From Methanoregula sp. UBA64 (GTDB lineage: Archaea; Halobacteriota; Methanomicrobia; Methanomicrobiales; Methanospirillaceae): 64,000 nucleotides of DNA. Shown here in pieces: positions 18,691-26,411 of the stretch (the stretch's first letter is position 1; every line of letters begins with the position of its first letter). The notes under the pieces are model-generated. The model had not been told where the DNA came from, ran no database searches, and was given only the letters and a program-made list of their open reading frames with translations. The DNA lies in assembly GCF_002502735.1 (NCBI RefSeq), contig NZ_DAQC01000008.1:124001-188000 (forward strand). The letters run 5' to 3'. Position numbers and translations under genes: made by a program.

Positions 18691-19418
18691 TCAATGATTT
18701 GTGCGTACTGTTCAAATCCTTCAATTATATTAAATAAATCAAGCAATTGGGCAGGATCTTCTAAATCGGAAAAGATTGTAATCGATCCTCCTCTATATAT
18801 CGCAACTTTTGCAATTTCATTGCCAATAGAGCATTCTACGCCGATAAAATTTCTTGGAGCTCCTATTGTTTGACTATACATGGGATCTTGGTTTACATCA
18901 TTCCCATAAGCATTTCCACTATGAATATTTCCTTGTCGATTTTTGTAACTAAACGTCCACATTCCTTGAAGGGTTCCATTATTAATTGAATTTTCAATTT
19001 GCTCAATATTAAATTCTAAACTTTTAATTTTACCACTATCCTCGAATATAATTTCTGATAGGATTTCACGACCATGTATTACAGTATCATCCTTGTGTCT
19101 AAATAAAAATAGACCGGGATTTGAAGAGAACCAAAAATCAATAGATTCAGTAATACGTTGAATATGTGGTATTTGGTGGATTTCTCTTGATGCGGTTATG
19201 TTGAAATCTGAATACCCTACTTCTCGTTGGAAGTATAATTTCCCATTTAGAGAGGTCGTTCGATCAGCGGCCACAATTTCTGGTTCTAATTCGATCATGC
19301 TAACTAATTCATATTCTTCACCAGTCTCTGTAGCGTAATAATTTTGCAATGTTCTACGAACTCTTTCTATATCAAAATCTTCAACAGTTTTACATACCCA
19401 CCGATTGGTAAATACCAT
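18687..19418 (-). CDS. Hypothetical protein in AT-rich islet
   Basis: 243-aa soluble protein with no recognised domain or membrane segment. Features include RVRRTLQNYYATETGEEYEL near the start and an acidic C-terminus. A/T-rich codon use like its convergent neighbour suggests both arrived together. Upstream (19419-19690) is AT-rich DNA without a convincing gene. Confidence 0.65.
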   Translation of the reverse strand: MVFTNRWVCKTVEDFDIERVRRTLQNYYATETGEEYELVSMIELEPEIVAADRTTSLNGKLYFQREVGYSDFNITASREIHQIPHIQRITESIDFWFSSNPGLFLFRHKDDTVIHGREILSEIIFEDSGKIKSLEFNIEQIENSINNGTLQGMWTFSYKNRQGNIHSGNAYGNDVNQDPMYSQTIGAPRNFIGVECSIGNEIAKVAIYRGGSITIFSDLEDPAQLLDLFNIIEGFEQYAQIID

Positions 19419-19698
19419 AGATGATCAAATCAGAATACATTGTCTTAATATAAAATACTGTTAGGAACGAATTGTAGGTATTGCGGTTTTTCTTATAGTT
19501 TCCATAAGAATAATGCTAGATCTGGATTTAGGCCGGCTTATTTAATTTATAATTTTGATTTATAGAAAAAATCACTGCGCGCCTCCCTTGTTTTGTTTAT
19601 CCTATTGCATAAAACTGGAAAAAACTGAAAATTTTCGGATAGATATATAATGAGGATTTTTCTGACTTAAGATCTAGCGAAGTTAAAACCGCCAGGAG

Positions 19699-19899
19699 GT
19701 GATAGACACGAGCAGACATATCGACAATATTACAGAATACCGGTGCCCCGAGTGCGGCAGTACCAATACTATTGTTGACGAATATAATCCAGAAGATTGG
19801 GAAGGTGCAGGCGATGCTGAGTTGGCTGAAAGGGAACTCGGCAATCATGGAACATTTACTTGCCTAGATTGCGGAACCGTAAGCGAATATGACAACTAA
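19699..19899 (+). CDS. Small zinc-ribbon protein with unusual start
   Basis: About 63-66 aa. Two CPEC/CLDC-type pairs (YRCPECGSTNTI and FTCLDCGTVSEYDN) frame an acidic middle, as in small zinc-ribbon proteins. The only canonical start is GTG at 19699, but it is itself part of a perfect Shine-Dalgarno run (GGAGGTGAT, 19695-19703), so the spacing is zero. The codon at the ideal distance, 19708, is ACG. Either the GTG is used with an abutting SD, or this is a rare non-canonical start. The role is unknown. Confidence 0.6.
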   Translation: MIDTSRHIDNITEYRCPECGSTNTIVDEYNPEDWEGAGDAELAERELGNHGTFTCLDCGTVSEYDN

Positions 19900-20003
19900 C
19901 CTTTTTTCCGCATGATTTGCATAGCCTTCAGAATGAATCATACTGAATAAGAATCTCGACATTTGTCGATAATCTATTTCGCATTATTTTAGAGTCCCAT
20001 CTT

Positions 20004-20117
20004 CTATCGCATTCTTCTAGATCGGGCATATCTCTTCCACAAATATGTTGCAATAATTCCTCCGACAATCAGAGTAACCTCCAGCAAGAAAAAGTGAATT
20101 ATCACTTCGTAGATCAT
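20004..20117 (-). CDS. Possible small membrane protein or gene remnant
   Basis: From an ATG at 20117 the minus strand encodes 37 residues: a long hydrophobic stretch (VIIHFFLLEVTLIVGGIIAT), then a basic tail (LWKRYARSRRMR). The same frame stays open upstream to about 20170 and reads protein-like (ISDWFAVFYLLIW) but has no ATG, GTG or TTG there. It may be a small membrane protein with a start at 20117, or the end of a frameshifted gene. It shares the AT-rich composition of its surroundings. Confidence 0.35.
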   Translation of the reverse strand: MIYEVIIHFFLLEVTLIVGGIIATYLWKRYARSRRMR

Positions 20118-20370
20118 CCAAATTAAAAGATAAAATACCGCAAACCAATCCGAAATACTCGGGATAACAATTCCCCCATGAGCGTATTACTGAAAATATA
20201 CAACAAACGGAGAGAGAAAAAGATAGCAGCACAGAGCGTGAATGTGTTCGATCCATAGCACCCTATCAGATTCCAACCATTTCTCCCAGCACTCGGTACC
20301 CCATTCCTAGCACCATCCCCCGGCCGCCCATCTTCCCAACTACCGCCCCGAGCAAGATCATCCCCCACGA
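20118..20370. other. Noncoding stretch, AT-rich then C-rich
   Basis: No convincing gene is seen between the possible small membrane frame and hicB (20724). Around 20250 the sequence switches from AT-rich to a strongly C-rich plus strand (20270-20400, G-rich on the minus strand). Open frames here lack family resemblance and ribosome binding sites, and appear to be composition artefacts. The stretch continues without genes from 20407 to 20700. Confidence 0.5.
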
Positions 20371-20406
20371 CCCACACTCCCCAACCCCCCATTCCGGGCC
20401 CGTAAC
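20371..20406. repeat. 36-bp C-rich repeat, copy 1
   Basis: Starts CCCACACTCC and ends ATTCCGGGCCCGTAAC. It matches 21025-21060 at 31 of 36 positions in direct orientation. The two copies lie about 650 bases apart and bracket the hicB gene. It contains the palindromic core CCGGGCCCG. Its function is unknown. Confidence 0.6.
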
Positions 20407-20723
20407 TGCCCCGGATTGCCTGCTCTGCCCGAAACCCGACCGGCCGGTTTCGGCATATTTTCAGGGGAGTTTTACGAAAATCCCGGTATCTTCGCAATTC
20501 CTGCAGAAACCGGCATATTACGGGGCGGAAAACCGGCCTGTTTAAACCTGTTTGGACGGTCAAGCCCCACATATACGGACGCCTGCACGCAAAAGAAAAT
20601 GAAGCCCTGTTTTAGGAGAGGGGATCCGGGGAGAATAACAATCGCCGGGCATCTCACGGATGATCTCGCACCCGGCACCCAGAACAGTATCTTTAAGCAG
20701 GCACAATTCAAGGAGTAAGTGAC

Positions 20724-20942
20724 ATGCACAGGTTCCTGATCGTCATCGAAAAAGCAGGAAAAAATTATTCGGCATATTCCCCGGATCTCCCGGGCTGTGT
20801 CGCAACCGGAAAGACCCGTGAGGAGACAGAAGAGCGGATGCATGAAGCAATCGAGATGCACATCCGCGGACTTCTCGAAGACGGGATGCCGGTCCCGAAA
20901 TCCCATTCATCTGCAACATTTGTTGCGGTCCAGGCAGAGTAA
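20724..20942 (+). CDS. HicB-like antitoxin/regulator without HicA
   Basis: 72-aa protein with the HicB_like fold: a beta hairpin (FLIVIEKAGKNYSAYSPDLP), GCVATGKTREETEERMHEAI, then HIRGLLEDGMPVPKS. HicB normally neutralises the mRNA interferase HicA encoded next to it. No HicA-sized partner is seen on either side, and no separate DNA-binding extension is present. GGAG precedes the ATG by about 10 bases. A solitary HicB may be a relic of a toxin-antitoxin pair or may have another role. Confidence 0.85.
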   Translation: MHRFLIVIEKAGKNYSAYSPDLPGCVATGKTREETEERMHEAIEMHIRGLLEDGMPVPKSHSSATFVAVQAE

Positions 20943-21024
20943 GTGCCAGATCTTTTGCCCACAGTTTCTTTTTTTTCTTGAAGCCACTCTTCCCAATGCC
21001 TCCCCCTCCCCCCACATACACAGG

Positions 21025-21060
21025 CCCACACTCCACCACCCCTTATTCCGGGCCCGTACC
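21025..21060. repeat. 36-bp C-rich repeat, copy 2
   Basis: Direct repeat of 20371-20406 with five mismatches, including the shared end ATTCCGGGCCCGTA. It lies in the noncoding stretch after hicB (20943-21111), which is otherwise pyrimidine-rich and shows no gene. Confidence 0.6.
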
Positions 21061-21111
21061 ATGGAGTGCCATCCAATCTGATACCAGCAGGCGGGTTTCC
21101 CAAAGAGGGAG

Positions 21112-21546
21112 TCATGAGGGGCAGGAGGATTTCGATGTCAGATCGATGACCGAATACGAGATCCACCCGGATTGATTATCTGACGTTATCTCAATGATCG
21201 CAATATTTGTCGGGCCGAGCGTTAATCGGGTTTCTGATACCTTTCCGCTACCTGAACTAATCCTGAATGAGTATTCTTCCGGTGTATCTCCCGTTGGAAT
21301 TTCCGATTCAATCCTCTCAATGGGAGAGAGGGTATAATTATTTGCGAAAATGATCTGACGACTTGAATTGGAAATAATGACTGTCACATTAGATGTCTGG
21401 GAATTGTCCTTGTTAAAAATTAAAAAAAACGGGTGTGGCTTACATTCTGTTACGGGTATCCCTCCAAAGAACGGGGAGGCTGTGAGGACTATAAGGATTA
21501 TAATAAGACCCATACAAATGGCGATAACAAACCCGTTTTTTTTCAT
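21112..21546 (-). CDS. Membrane-anchored secreted protein of unknown function
   Basis: 144 aa from ATG 21546 (MKKNGFVIAICMGLIIILIV), a typical N-terminal signal anchor, followed by an extracytoplasmic beta-rich domain with many Asn/Ser/Thr and NxS/T sequons (NVTVIISNSS). The frame is open 13 codons further upstream, but the charged start and a nearby GGTGAT favour 21546. Such short anchored domains are common in methanogens. No family is recognised, and codon use is less GC-biased than that of core genes. Confidence 0.65.
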   Translation of the reverse strand: MKKNGFVIAICMGLIIILIVLTASPFFGGIPVTECKPHPFFLIFNKDNSQTSNVTVIISNSSRQIIFANNYTLSPIERIESEIPTGDTPEEYSFRISSGSGKVSETRLTLGPTNIAIIEITSDNQSGWISYSVIDLTSKSSCPS

Positions 21547-21644
21547 TCCATCACCGGTCGAGCTTATTGATTGCTGGGTTTTCAATACGGATATACCGTT
21601 GTGCCAATGATTTACTAGGGATTAAGAGAGTGGATATCTCCCGG

Positions 21645-21762
21645 GCGATCATGTGCCGGACGGGCTCTGGCACGTTGGGGGGAAAAGATGGGCGGGTTTT
21701 GAGAAGTGTAATCCGGGCCGGTAACGTACGATCCGACATACCCGGTTCTCCGACGGAGACCT
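21645..21762. repeat. Degenerate tandem repeat, copy A
   Basis: First of three related noncoding segments. Landmarks shared with copy B, in order: GCGATC at the start, GGGC followed by TGG about 12-20 bases later, GATGGGCGG followed by a T run, ATCCGGGC, ACGAT, and TTCTCCGACGGAG at the end. Copy B starts 244 bases further on. The segment (21547-22242) contains no convincing gene. Confidence 0.55.
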
Positions 21763-21861
21763 CTTATCGGAAGGTGGCATTTTCCCACAACAGGGGGCCG
21801 AAATCCCGAAAACGGGGGTCCAATTCGGGTTCCCGGGGGCATTTTCACGCCGGAGAAAAAA

Positions 21862-21877
21862 GGGCCTAATTAGGCCC
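21862..21877. repeat. 16-bp perfect palindrome
   Basis: GGGCCTAATTAGGCCC is an exact inverted repeat just before repeat copy B. It may be a protein-binding site or form a small stem. Its position inside a gene-free repeat zone gives no clear role. Confidence 0.5.
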
Positions 21878-21888
21878 AATTGGAGGGG

Positions 21889-22004
21889 CGATCGTTTCTT
21901 GGATGGGCCTTGGTACACGGAAATGAAATGATGGGCGGTTTTGGGGGGTGCGATCCGGGCATCGGGACATACGATTCGGTGTACCGGTTTCTCCGACGGA
22001 GGAG
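21889..22004. repeat. Degenerate tandem repeat, copy B
   Basis: Shares with copy A the ordered landmarks GCGATC, GATGGGCGG plus T run, ATCCGGGC, ACGAT and TTTCTCCGACGGAGG. It shares with copy C the run GATGGGC, TTGGTA and GGAAATGAAA followed by GGGCGGTTTTGGGGG. It is thus the best preserved of the three. Confidence 0.55.
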
Positions 22005-22152
22005 TTCCCGGGAAAGGGTGCCTGGCGATCAAAAATATGCAAAAAATGCTGCACTTTTACACACTTTTTTGAAATGTGCCCTATAAGCAGCCCGATTGCC
22101 GAAATACGCCAGAATTGCGGCGCTGTAAAACCCTAATGTACGCTTTTGGGAG

Positions 22153-22230
22153 GCGGATCTCTGCTCAGATGGGCTTTGGTATGCGGGAAATGAAAAGAAG
22201 GGCGGTTTTGGGGGTCGGAATGATCCCGGT
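22153..22230. repeat. Degenerate tandem repeat, copy C (shorter)
   Basis: Third copy, 264 bases after copy B. It begins GCGGATC, keeps AGATGGGCTTTGGTA and GGGAAATGAAA, then GGGCGGTTTTGGGGG, and stops before the CTCCGACGGAG block. It ends a few bases before the toxin gene stop (22243). Confidence 0.5.
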
Positions 22231-22242
22231 CTAAAAACAGGA

Positions 22243-22530
22243 TTATAGCATCTTGTATTTCTTGTGAGCTTCCCTTATGGTCATGACTTCCGTGATATAG
22301 ACGGTATCGTCTTTGACCCGGTAAAACGCGGTAAACTGGCGGGATATATGGAGGCGGTAGATCCGGATCCCCCGCCGGATAACCAGGAGTTCCTTATCGC
22401 CGCCTTTGCCGGGAAACGGATCCTCGGCAAGGATGCTGATCTTTGCATCAACGATACGTTTGCTTTTTTCCGGGAGGTGCTGGATAAAAGGGAGTGCGTC
22501 TTCTTCATCTATAAGAAGACGGAAAGTCAC
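22243..22530 (-). CDS. RelE/ParE-family toxin
   Basis: 95-aa protein with the RelE-like core: a helical hairpin (LPFIQHLPEKSKRIVDAKIS), DPFPGKGGDKELL, then the strand series RRGIRIYRLHISRQFTAFYR and VYITEVMTIREAHKKY. RelE toxins cleave mRNA at the ribosome, whereas ParE members poison gyrase. Sequence alone does not say which. The gene overlaps its upstream antitoxin gene by 4 bases, the classic co-expressed module. It sits in a repeat-rich accessory zone. Confidence 0.85.
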   Translation of the reverse strand: MTFRLLIDEEDALPFIQHLPEKSKRIVDAKISILAEDPFPGKGGDKELLVIRRGIRIYRLHISRQFTAFYRVKDDTVYITEVMTIREAHKKYKML

Positions 22531-22724
22531 AGCTTGTACTCCGCGAATTTTCCCCGCTTGCAGATCCGTTTGGTTTCCCGGACCAGAAGATCCTCGGAAT
22601 TTTTACGGACAAGATCCCGGATCACGTCATCGTAGGTCTGCCCGGGTTTCTTGAGCTGATGCACGGACTGCCACGTGCTGGAACTCACCGGGATTCTTTT
22701 GGTTACGGATCCCTGATCGGTCAT
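22527..22724 (-). CDS. Antitoxin of the RelE-type module
   Basis: 65-aa basic protein (PVSSSTWQSVHQLKKPGQTY, DDVIRDLVRKN). The pattern of a strand, then helix, then TYDDVIRDL is typical of small ribbon-helix-helix-like VapB/RelB antitoxins in archaea. It precedes the toxin gene with a 4-base overlap. It presumably binds the toxin through its C-terminus and may autoregulate the operon. Confidence 0.75.
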   Translation of the reverse strand: MTDQGSVTKRIPVSSSTWQSVHQLKKPGQTYDDVIRDLVRKNSEDLLVRETKRICKRGKFAEYKL

Positions 22725-22873
22725 ATCCGGATCTTCACTTCACGGATATATAATCCTGTTTCTGGTAAACGCATCACCGAAAATAGTATTTGCTTTTTTT
22801 GGACGCAATGATCCCTTGATCTGGCTTATACTTGCTTATCGGATCAGAAAGTCAGGCCGCGTTGCGGACGGCC

Positions 22874-23158
22874 CTACGCATACACGACCTCGCCAAGAAT
22901 ATAGGGCTTAAGCCGCTTCTTTATCGCGCCCTTCATGACGAGATCGACCGGGCGGCCAAAGAGATCTTCAAGATAGAACTTGCAGTCCATGTAGTGATCG
23001 AACGTCTCCTCGCCTTTCCTGAAACTCACGAGCACGTCCACATCACTGTCCGGCCGCTCCTCTCCGCGGATATACGAGCCGAAAATGCCAATCGTCGCAA
23101 CACCGAACCGTTTTTTGATCTCCGGTTCGTGCCTGCGGAGGAGGGTCAGAGGATCCAT
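22874..23158 (-). CDS. MNT-type minimal nucleotidyltransferase, orphan
   Basis: 94 aa. The nucleotidyltransferase motif is complete: IGIFGSYIRGEERPDSDVDV (GSxxRG...DxDV), then the third acidic residue in RPVDLVMKGAIKKRL. In HEPN-MNT toxin-antitoxin pairs this enzyme adds AMP units to the HEPN RNase and silences it. A HEPN gene is expected directly downstream, but 22725-22873 has no such gene and the next gene is the antitoxin. It is either an orphan or partnered in trans. Confidence 0.85.
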   Translation of the reverse strand: MDPLTLLRRHEPEIKKRFGVATIGIFGSYIRGEERPDSDVDVLVSFRKGEETFDHYMDCKFYLEDLFGRPVDLVMKGAIKKRLKPYILGEVVYA

Positions 23159-23299
23159 GCTGATATTTTCCTATATGAACGGACTGACTAAAAACATGTG
23201 GGTGGGAGAGGACGCATAAACGCCCCCCTTCTCCATAGCCCCCGGCAGGGCCATACCCGGTAGTACGCCGGACCCACGATTCGGTACGGTCACACCGCC

Positions 23300-23370
23300 C
23301 GGCAAAAAACTATATAAAAAATATAGAGGCATGTTGAAAAATATAAAAACTATAAGAAAACTATATGTTT
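23300..23370 (+). promoter_or_regulatory. AT-rich promoter region
   Basis: A 70-base run dense in TATA-like words (CTATATAAAAAATATAG, AAAATATAAAAACTATAAG, ACTATATG) within GC-rich DNA, ending about 35 bases before the gene at 23406. Any of these could serve as a TATA box, and the last is best placed. Confidence 0.4.
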
Positions 23371-23405
23371 CTCGATCGCCATAAGATTCCGTGGGCATAC
23401 GGGCA

Positions 23406-23894
23406 ATGGCATTTGAGATGGCGGGCACACAGGTACCGGCAGTATATTATTCCCCGGGAAAAACACGGTTTTTCCGGTTGCAAACAGTAGGATATGCGCA
23501 GCGGGCCGGGCGCCGGGCCGTGGACAGCCGGGGGTTCGAATACGAAGTCCTTGACCTGTACATCCTGGGCACGCGGTACGCAATACGCCTCGAAGATCTC
23601 GCCCGGGCAATTGCAGGACACGGGGCGGTCCGGATCGAAGAGATCACCCGGGAATGGAAAAATTTCCTCGGCGCCACGTGCGGTCTCGCACAGGTCTCGG
23701 TCTCTAAAAAAGGGCTCAACATCGAAATCTTCGATGGCGGGCAGTACACAACGCCGCTTGCCGCCCTGTGCCGGGTCATCGAAAACCGGGAGCGCTCTGC
23801 CCCGGTTGCAAAGATCCCCGGGCCTTCATTGCTTTTGGGAGAGAAGGATCGCAGGATCTTTCCCGAACAGCAGAGGCTTTCCGCATTTGCCTGA
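23406..23894 (+). CDS. Conserved-looking hypothetical protein
   Basis: About 162 aa from the ATG at 23406; a GTG at 23391 is an alternative. No domain is recognised. The sequence (YYSPGKTRFFRLQTVGYAQR, LDLYILGTRYAIRLEDLARA, EITREWKNFLGATCG) has normal amino-acid balance and GC-rich third positions, so it is probably a real soluble protein. It stands alone between the MNT gene and the exporter gene. Confidence 0.6.
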   Translation: MAFEMAGTQVPAVYYSPGKTRFFRLQTVGYAQRAGRRAVDSRGFEYEVLDLYILGTRYAIRLEDLARAIAGHGAVRIEEITREWKNFLGATCGLAQVSVSKKGLNIEIFDGGQYTTPLAALCRVIENRERSAPVAKIPGPSLLLGEKDRRIFPEQQRLSAFA

Positions 23895-24103
23895 ACAACC
23901 GGGCAGACACCTTATGAGCCGATCCTGTCCCGATGCAGAGAGCAGGCAGCCCGGCACAGTTCATTTTTCAGGTAGACCACCGGCCCGCCTCTGGTAAAAC
24001 GCCCGAGGCAACCCCCGGGCATCCGGCAGATGAGCAGTATCCCGGGACGTATCGGGGCAAAAAAACAATTTTTCCTCTTCACCATGATCCGGAACCGCCA
24101 TGC

Positions 24104-25570
24104 TCATTTTGTCCCGGCAGTCCCGGGCGCATCCGGCCTTGCACGGGACCGGAGCGGAATCTCTTCTAACATCAGCATCAGGAGAATGGCGGCCGCGGCA
24201 ATCACCACACAGAAGACAAACACCAGCTGGATCCCGTGGGCGATCGTATCCGGGGGGAGGAGCAGGAGGTTGCTCTTGTCGGTGCCGGTCCCGAGCCCGA
24301 GATACATCACAAAACCAAAGACCGGGGTCAGGATGGTAGCGCCCATGTTCCGGAAGAACTGCTGCGATGACGTAACAATCCCCAGGTCCTGCGGGGGCAG
24401 GGCGTTCTGGGCCGCAATCGCAAGCACGGGAAAGAGTATCCCGGTCCCTGCCCCGACCAGGATCGTTGCAACGACAATAAATGCAAGGGATGAAGTGGCC
24501 GACAGGGTCGCCAGCATGAGAACACCCGTGCCCACGATCGCAAAACCCCCCACGGCAACCGGCTTGTACTTCCGGATCGCCGCAATAATCCGGCCGGTCA
24601 CCACCGAGGCAAGGATTAGGGAGACTATCATCGGCGTCACCAGGATCCCGGCCCCGCCGGCATTTGTCTGTTTAATGTCCTGCATGTACAGCGGCAGGTA
24701 GATGATCCCGGCGTACATCAGGGCGTTTGCAAGAAACGAAGCTGCCGCAGTAAACGTGTACACACGGTTGGCAAAGAGCGAAAGCGGCAGGAGCGGATGT
24801 GCCGCGGACCGCTCGGTCCTGACAAAGAGAATAATCAGCACCGCAGAAAGGATCAAAAGCCCGGTCACCTGCGGCGAATTCCAGGCAAGCAGGGTACCCC
24901 CGCAGGAGATAGCGACAAAGAGCGGCCCCATTGCTGCGGTAAAGAGGGCGATCCCGGCGTAATCGATCGCACAGCGTTCCGGCACTGTTGCGGTCTCGGG
25001 AACTTTTGCGAGAACCAGAAACGCGGCGAGCGCCCCGAGCGGGACATTGATGAAAAATACCCAGCGCCAGCCGATCGTGTCCGTGATAATGCCGCCAAGG
25101 AGCGGCCCGGCAATACTCGCAATGCCAAAGGCCGAGACAAGGATGCCGATGTACTTCCCCCGTTCCCAGACCGGGAAAAGTTCGGCAACGATGATGAAGG
25201 CAAGCGAGGTCAGGATACCGCCGCCGATCCCCTGCAGGCCGCGGAAGACCACGAGCCAGATCATCCCCGGGGAGATCCCGCAGAGCACGGACCCGGCAAC
25301 AAAGACCACGATGCCGGCAACAAAGATCCTTTTCCGGCCGTACATGTCGGAGCACCGGCCAAAGACCACGGTTGCGATGGTGGCGGTAAGGAGGTAGACC
25401 GCAAACGGCCAGACGTAATATTCCATACCCTGGAGATCGTGAATGACCGTGGGCATGACGGTGCTGACGATCGTGCCGTCAAGGGCAGCGACAAGGAGGC
25501 CGAGCATCACCCCGGCCATGACAAGGGGGATCTGTTTTGGATCGAGCGTGGGTTGTGTGACGGGTTCCAT
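24104..25570 (-). CDS. MFS multidrug efflux transporter (DHA2, 14-TM)
   Basis: 488-aa proton-linked exporter. Motif A-like GRCSDMYGRKRIF lies between helices 2 and 3, and motif C-like GIASIAGPLLGGIITDTIGW in helix 5. Length and hydrophobic pattern fit the 14-helix EmrB/QacA group. The start VAALDGTIVSTVMPTVIHDL is characteristic. GGTGAT lies 5 bases before the ATG. It is divergent from a TetR gene, the usual layout for a substrate-inducible efflux pump. Confidence 0.92.
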   Translation of the reverse strand: MEPVTQPTLDPKQIPLVMAGVMLGLLVAALDGTIVSTVMPTVIHDLQGMEYYVWPFAVYLLTATIATVVFGRCSDMYGRKRIFVAGIVVFVAGSVLCGISPGMIWLVVFRGLQGIGGGILTSLAFIIVAELFPVWERGKYIGILVSAFGIASIAGPLLGGIITDTIGWRWVFFINVPLGALAAFLVLAKVPETATVPERCAIDYAGIALFTAAMGPLFVAISCGGTLLAWNSPQVTGLLILSAVLIILFVRTERSAAHPLLPLSLFANRVYTFTAAASFLANALMYAGIIYLPLYMQDIKQTNAGGAGILVTPMIVSLILASVVTGRIIAAIRKYKPVAVGGFAIVGTGVLMLATLSATSSLAFIVVATILVGAGTGILFPVLAIAAQNALPPQDLGIVTSSQQFFRNMGATILTPVFGFVMYLGLGTGTDKSNLLLLPPDTIAHGIQLVFVFCVVIAAAAILLMLMLEEIPLRSRARPDAPGTAGTK

Positions 25571-25642
25571 CGGGTATCACCGGAGAGGAGTCATGAAAGG
25601 GAACGGCAGGGCCTGCTCCCGTGCGTTGTTAAAAAATACGCG

Positions 25643-25704
25643 TTAGTCATTATTAAAACTTACCAGTCAGTCATTTTTATTACGAAAGGGTCAGATTTAT
25701 ATTT
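25643..25704. promoter_or_regulatory. Divergent promoter/operator of exporter and TetR gene
   Basis: The 160-base divergent region holds three AGTCA words (25645, 25664, 25668) around an AT-rich centre, and a TATA-like GATTTATATTT at 25694-25704 about 30 bases before the TetR ATG. The AGTCA cluster is a candidate TetR operator. No perfect palindrome is present, so the assignment is tentative. Confidence 0.35.
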
Positions 25705-25730
25705 CCGGGAACACAAGGTCTGTCAGCAGC

Positions 25731-26387
25731 ATGCCCAAAGTCGTACCGGAATACAAAGAAGAGGCAAGAAAGAAGATCATCGAGGCCGGCCTTTTGGTCC
25801 TGTGCCGCAAGGGGTATGCCGGTACCACCATGGACGATATCGCCGCCCACATAGGCGTGAGCAAGGGCGTCCTCTATCTCTACTTCAAAAACAAGGACGA
25901 CCTTATCGTGGAGATTGTAAAAGCAGCCCATGCACAGACCCACGAGCTGGCAAAAGAGATCTTCCCCAACTCCGCCCCGCTCGATGCGTGGACGACAATC
26001 TTTGACAAGAACATCTCGGCCGAACCGGAATACAATGCCCTCTTTTTCGAGATCGCAGCGCTGGCCGTACGGAACGAGAAGATCCGTGCGAGTTATTACG
26101 ATTCGATGGTGACCGGTATCGATATGGCCGCCCACGGGATCTCGTACCAGCAGCGCGACGGGCTCATCCGGGCCGACGTGGACCCGCGGACCCTTGCCGT
26201 AACCATCATCGCCATCTTCTCCGGCATGCGCAGCATGGCAATCTCGGGAGTACCCCGCGACGAACTCAAAAAGCAGTGGATCGACATCGGGCATCTCCTC
26301 CTTGGCATTGAAAAAAGTCCCGGCAGTGACCCGGCCCGTTTCCGCGTAAACCCGCTCACCTCCGCCCCCCGCGCTAAACATTTTTAG
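25731..26387 (+). CDS. TetR/AcrR-family repressor
   Basis: 218 aa. The N-terminal HTH is clear: GTTMDDIAAHIGVSKGVLYL followed by YFKNKDDL. The C-terminal ligand-binding domain is all-helical. It probably represses the divergent MFS exporter and itself, releasing DNA when it binds an exported compound. The TATA box lies about 30 bases upstream, so the message is nearly leaderless. The last 25 residues (PARFRVNPLTSAPRAKHF) look unstructured. Confidence 0.9.
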   Translation: MPKVVPEYKEEARKKIIEAGLLVLCRKGYAGTTMDDIAAHIGVSKGVLYLYFKNKDDLIVEIVKAAHAQTHELAKEIFPNSAPLDAWTTIFDKNISAEPEYNALFFEIAALAVRNEKIRASYYDSMVTGIDMAAHGISYQQRDGLIRADVDPRTLAVTIIAIFSGMRSMAISGVPRDELKKQWIDIGHLLLGIEKSPGSDPARFRVNPLTSAPRAKHF

Positions 26388-26411
26388 CCGAGAAAAAACC
26401 TGTATTCTGAC

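Noticed and set aside
20123..20572. 149-aa minus-strand frame in the C-rich intergenic stretch
   Set aside because: It spans a sharp composition break, has no family resemblance and no ribosome binding site; treated as noncoding.
20416..20718. 100-aa plus-strand frame upstream of hicB as a possible HicA toxin
   Set aside because: It lacks the HicA double-stranded-RNA-binding fold and the catalytic His context, and reads as Pro/Arg-rich filler.
21645..22230. CRISPR array in the repeat zone
   Set aside because: The repeats are long, degenerate and about 250 bases apart with only three copies; CRISPR repeats are short and nearly identical, with regular short spacers. No cas gene is nearby.
22832..23191. 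119-aa plus-strand frame over the MNT gene
   Set aside because: Antisense to the nucleotidyltransferase with its complete catalytic motif; considered a shadow.
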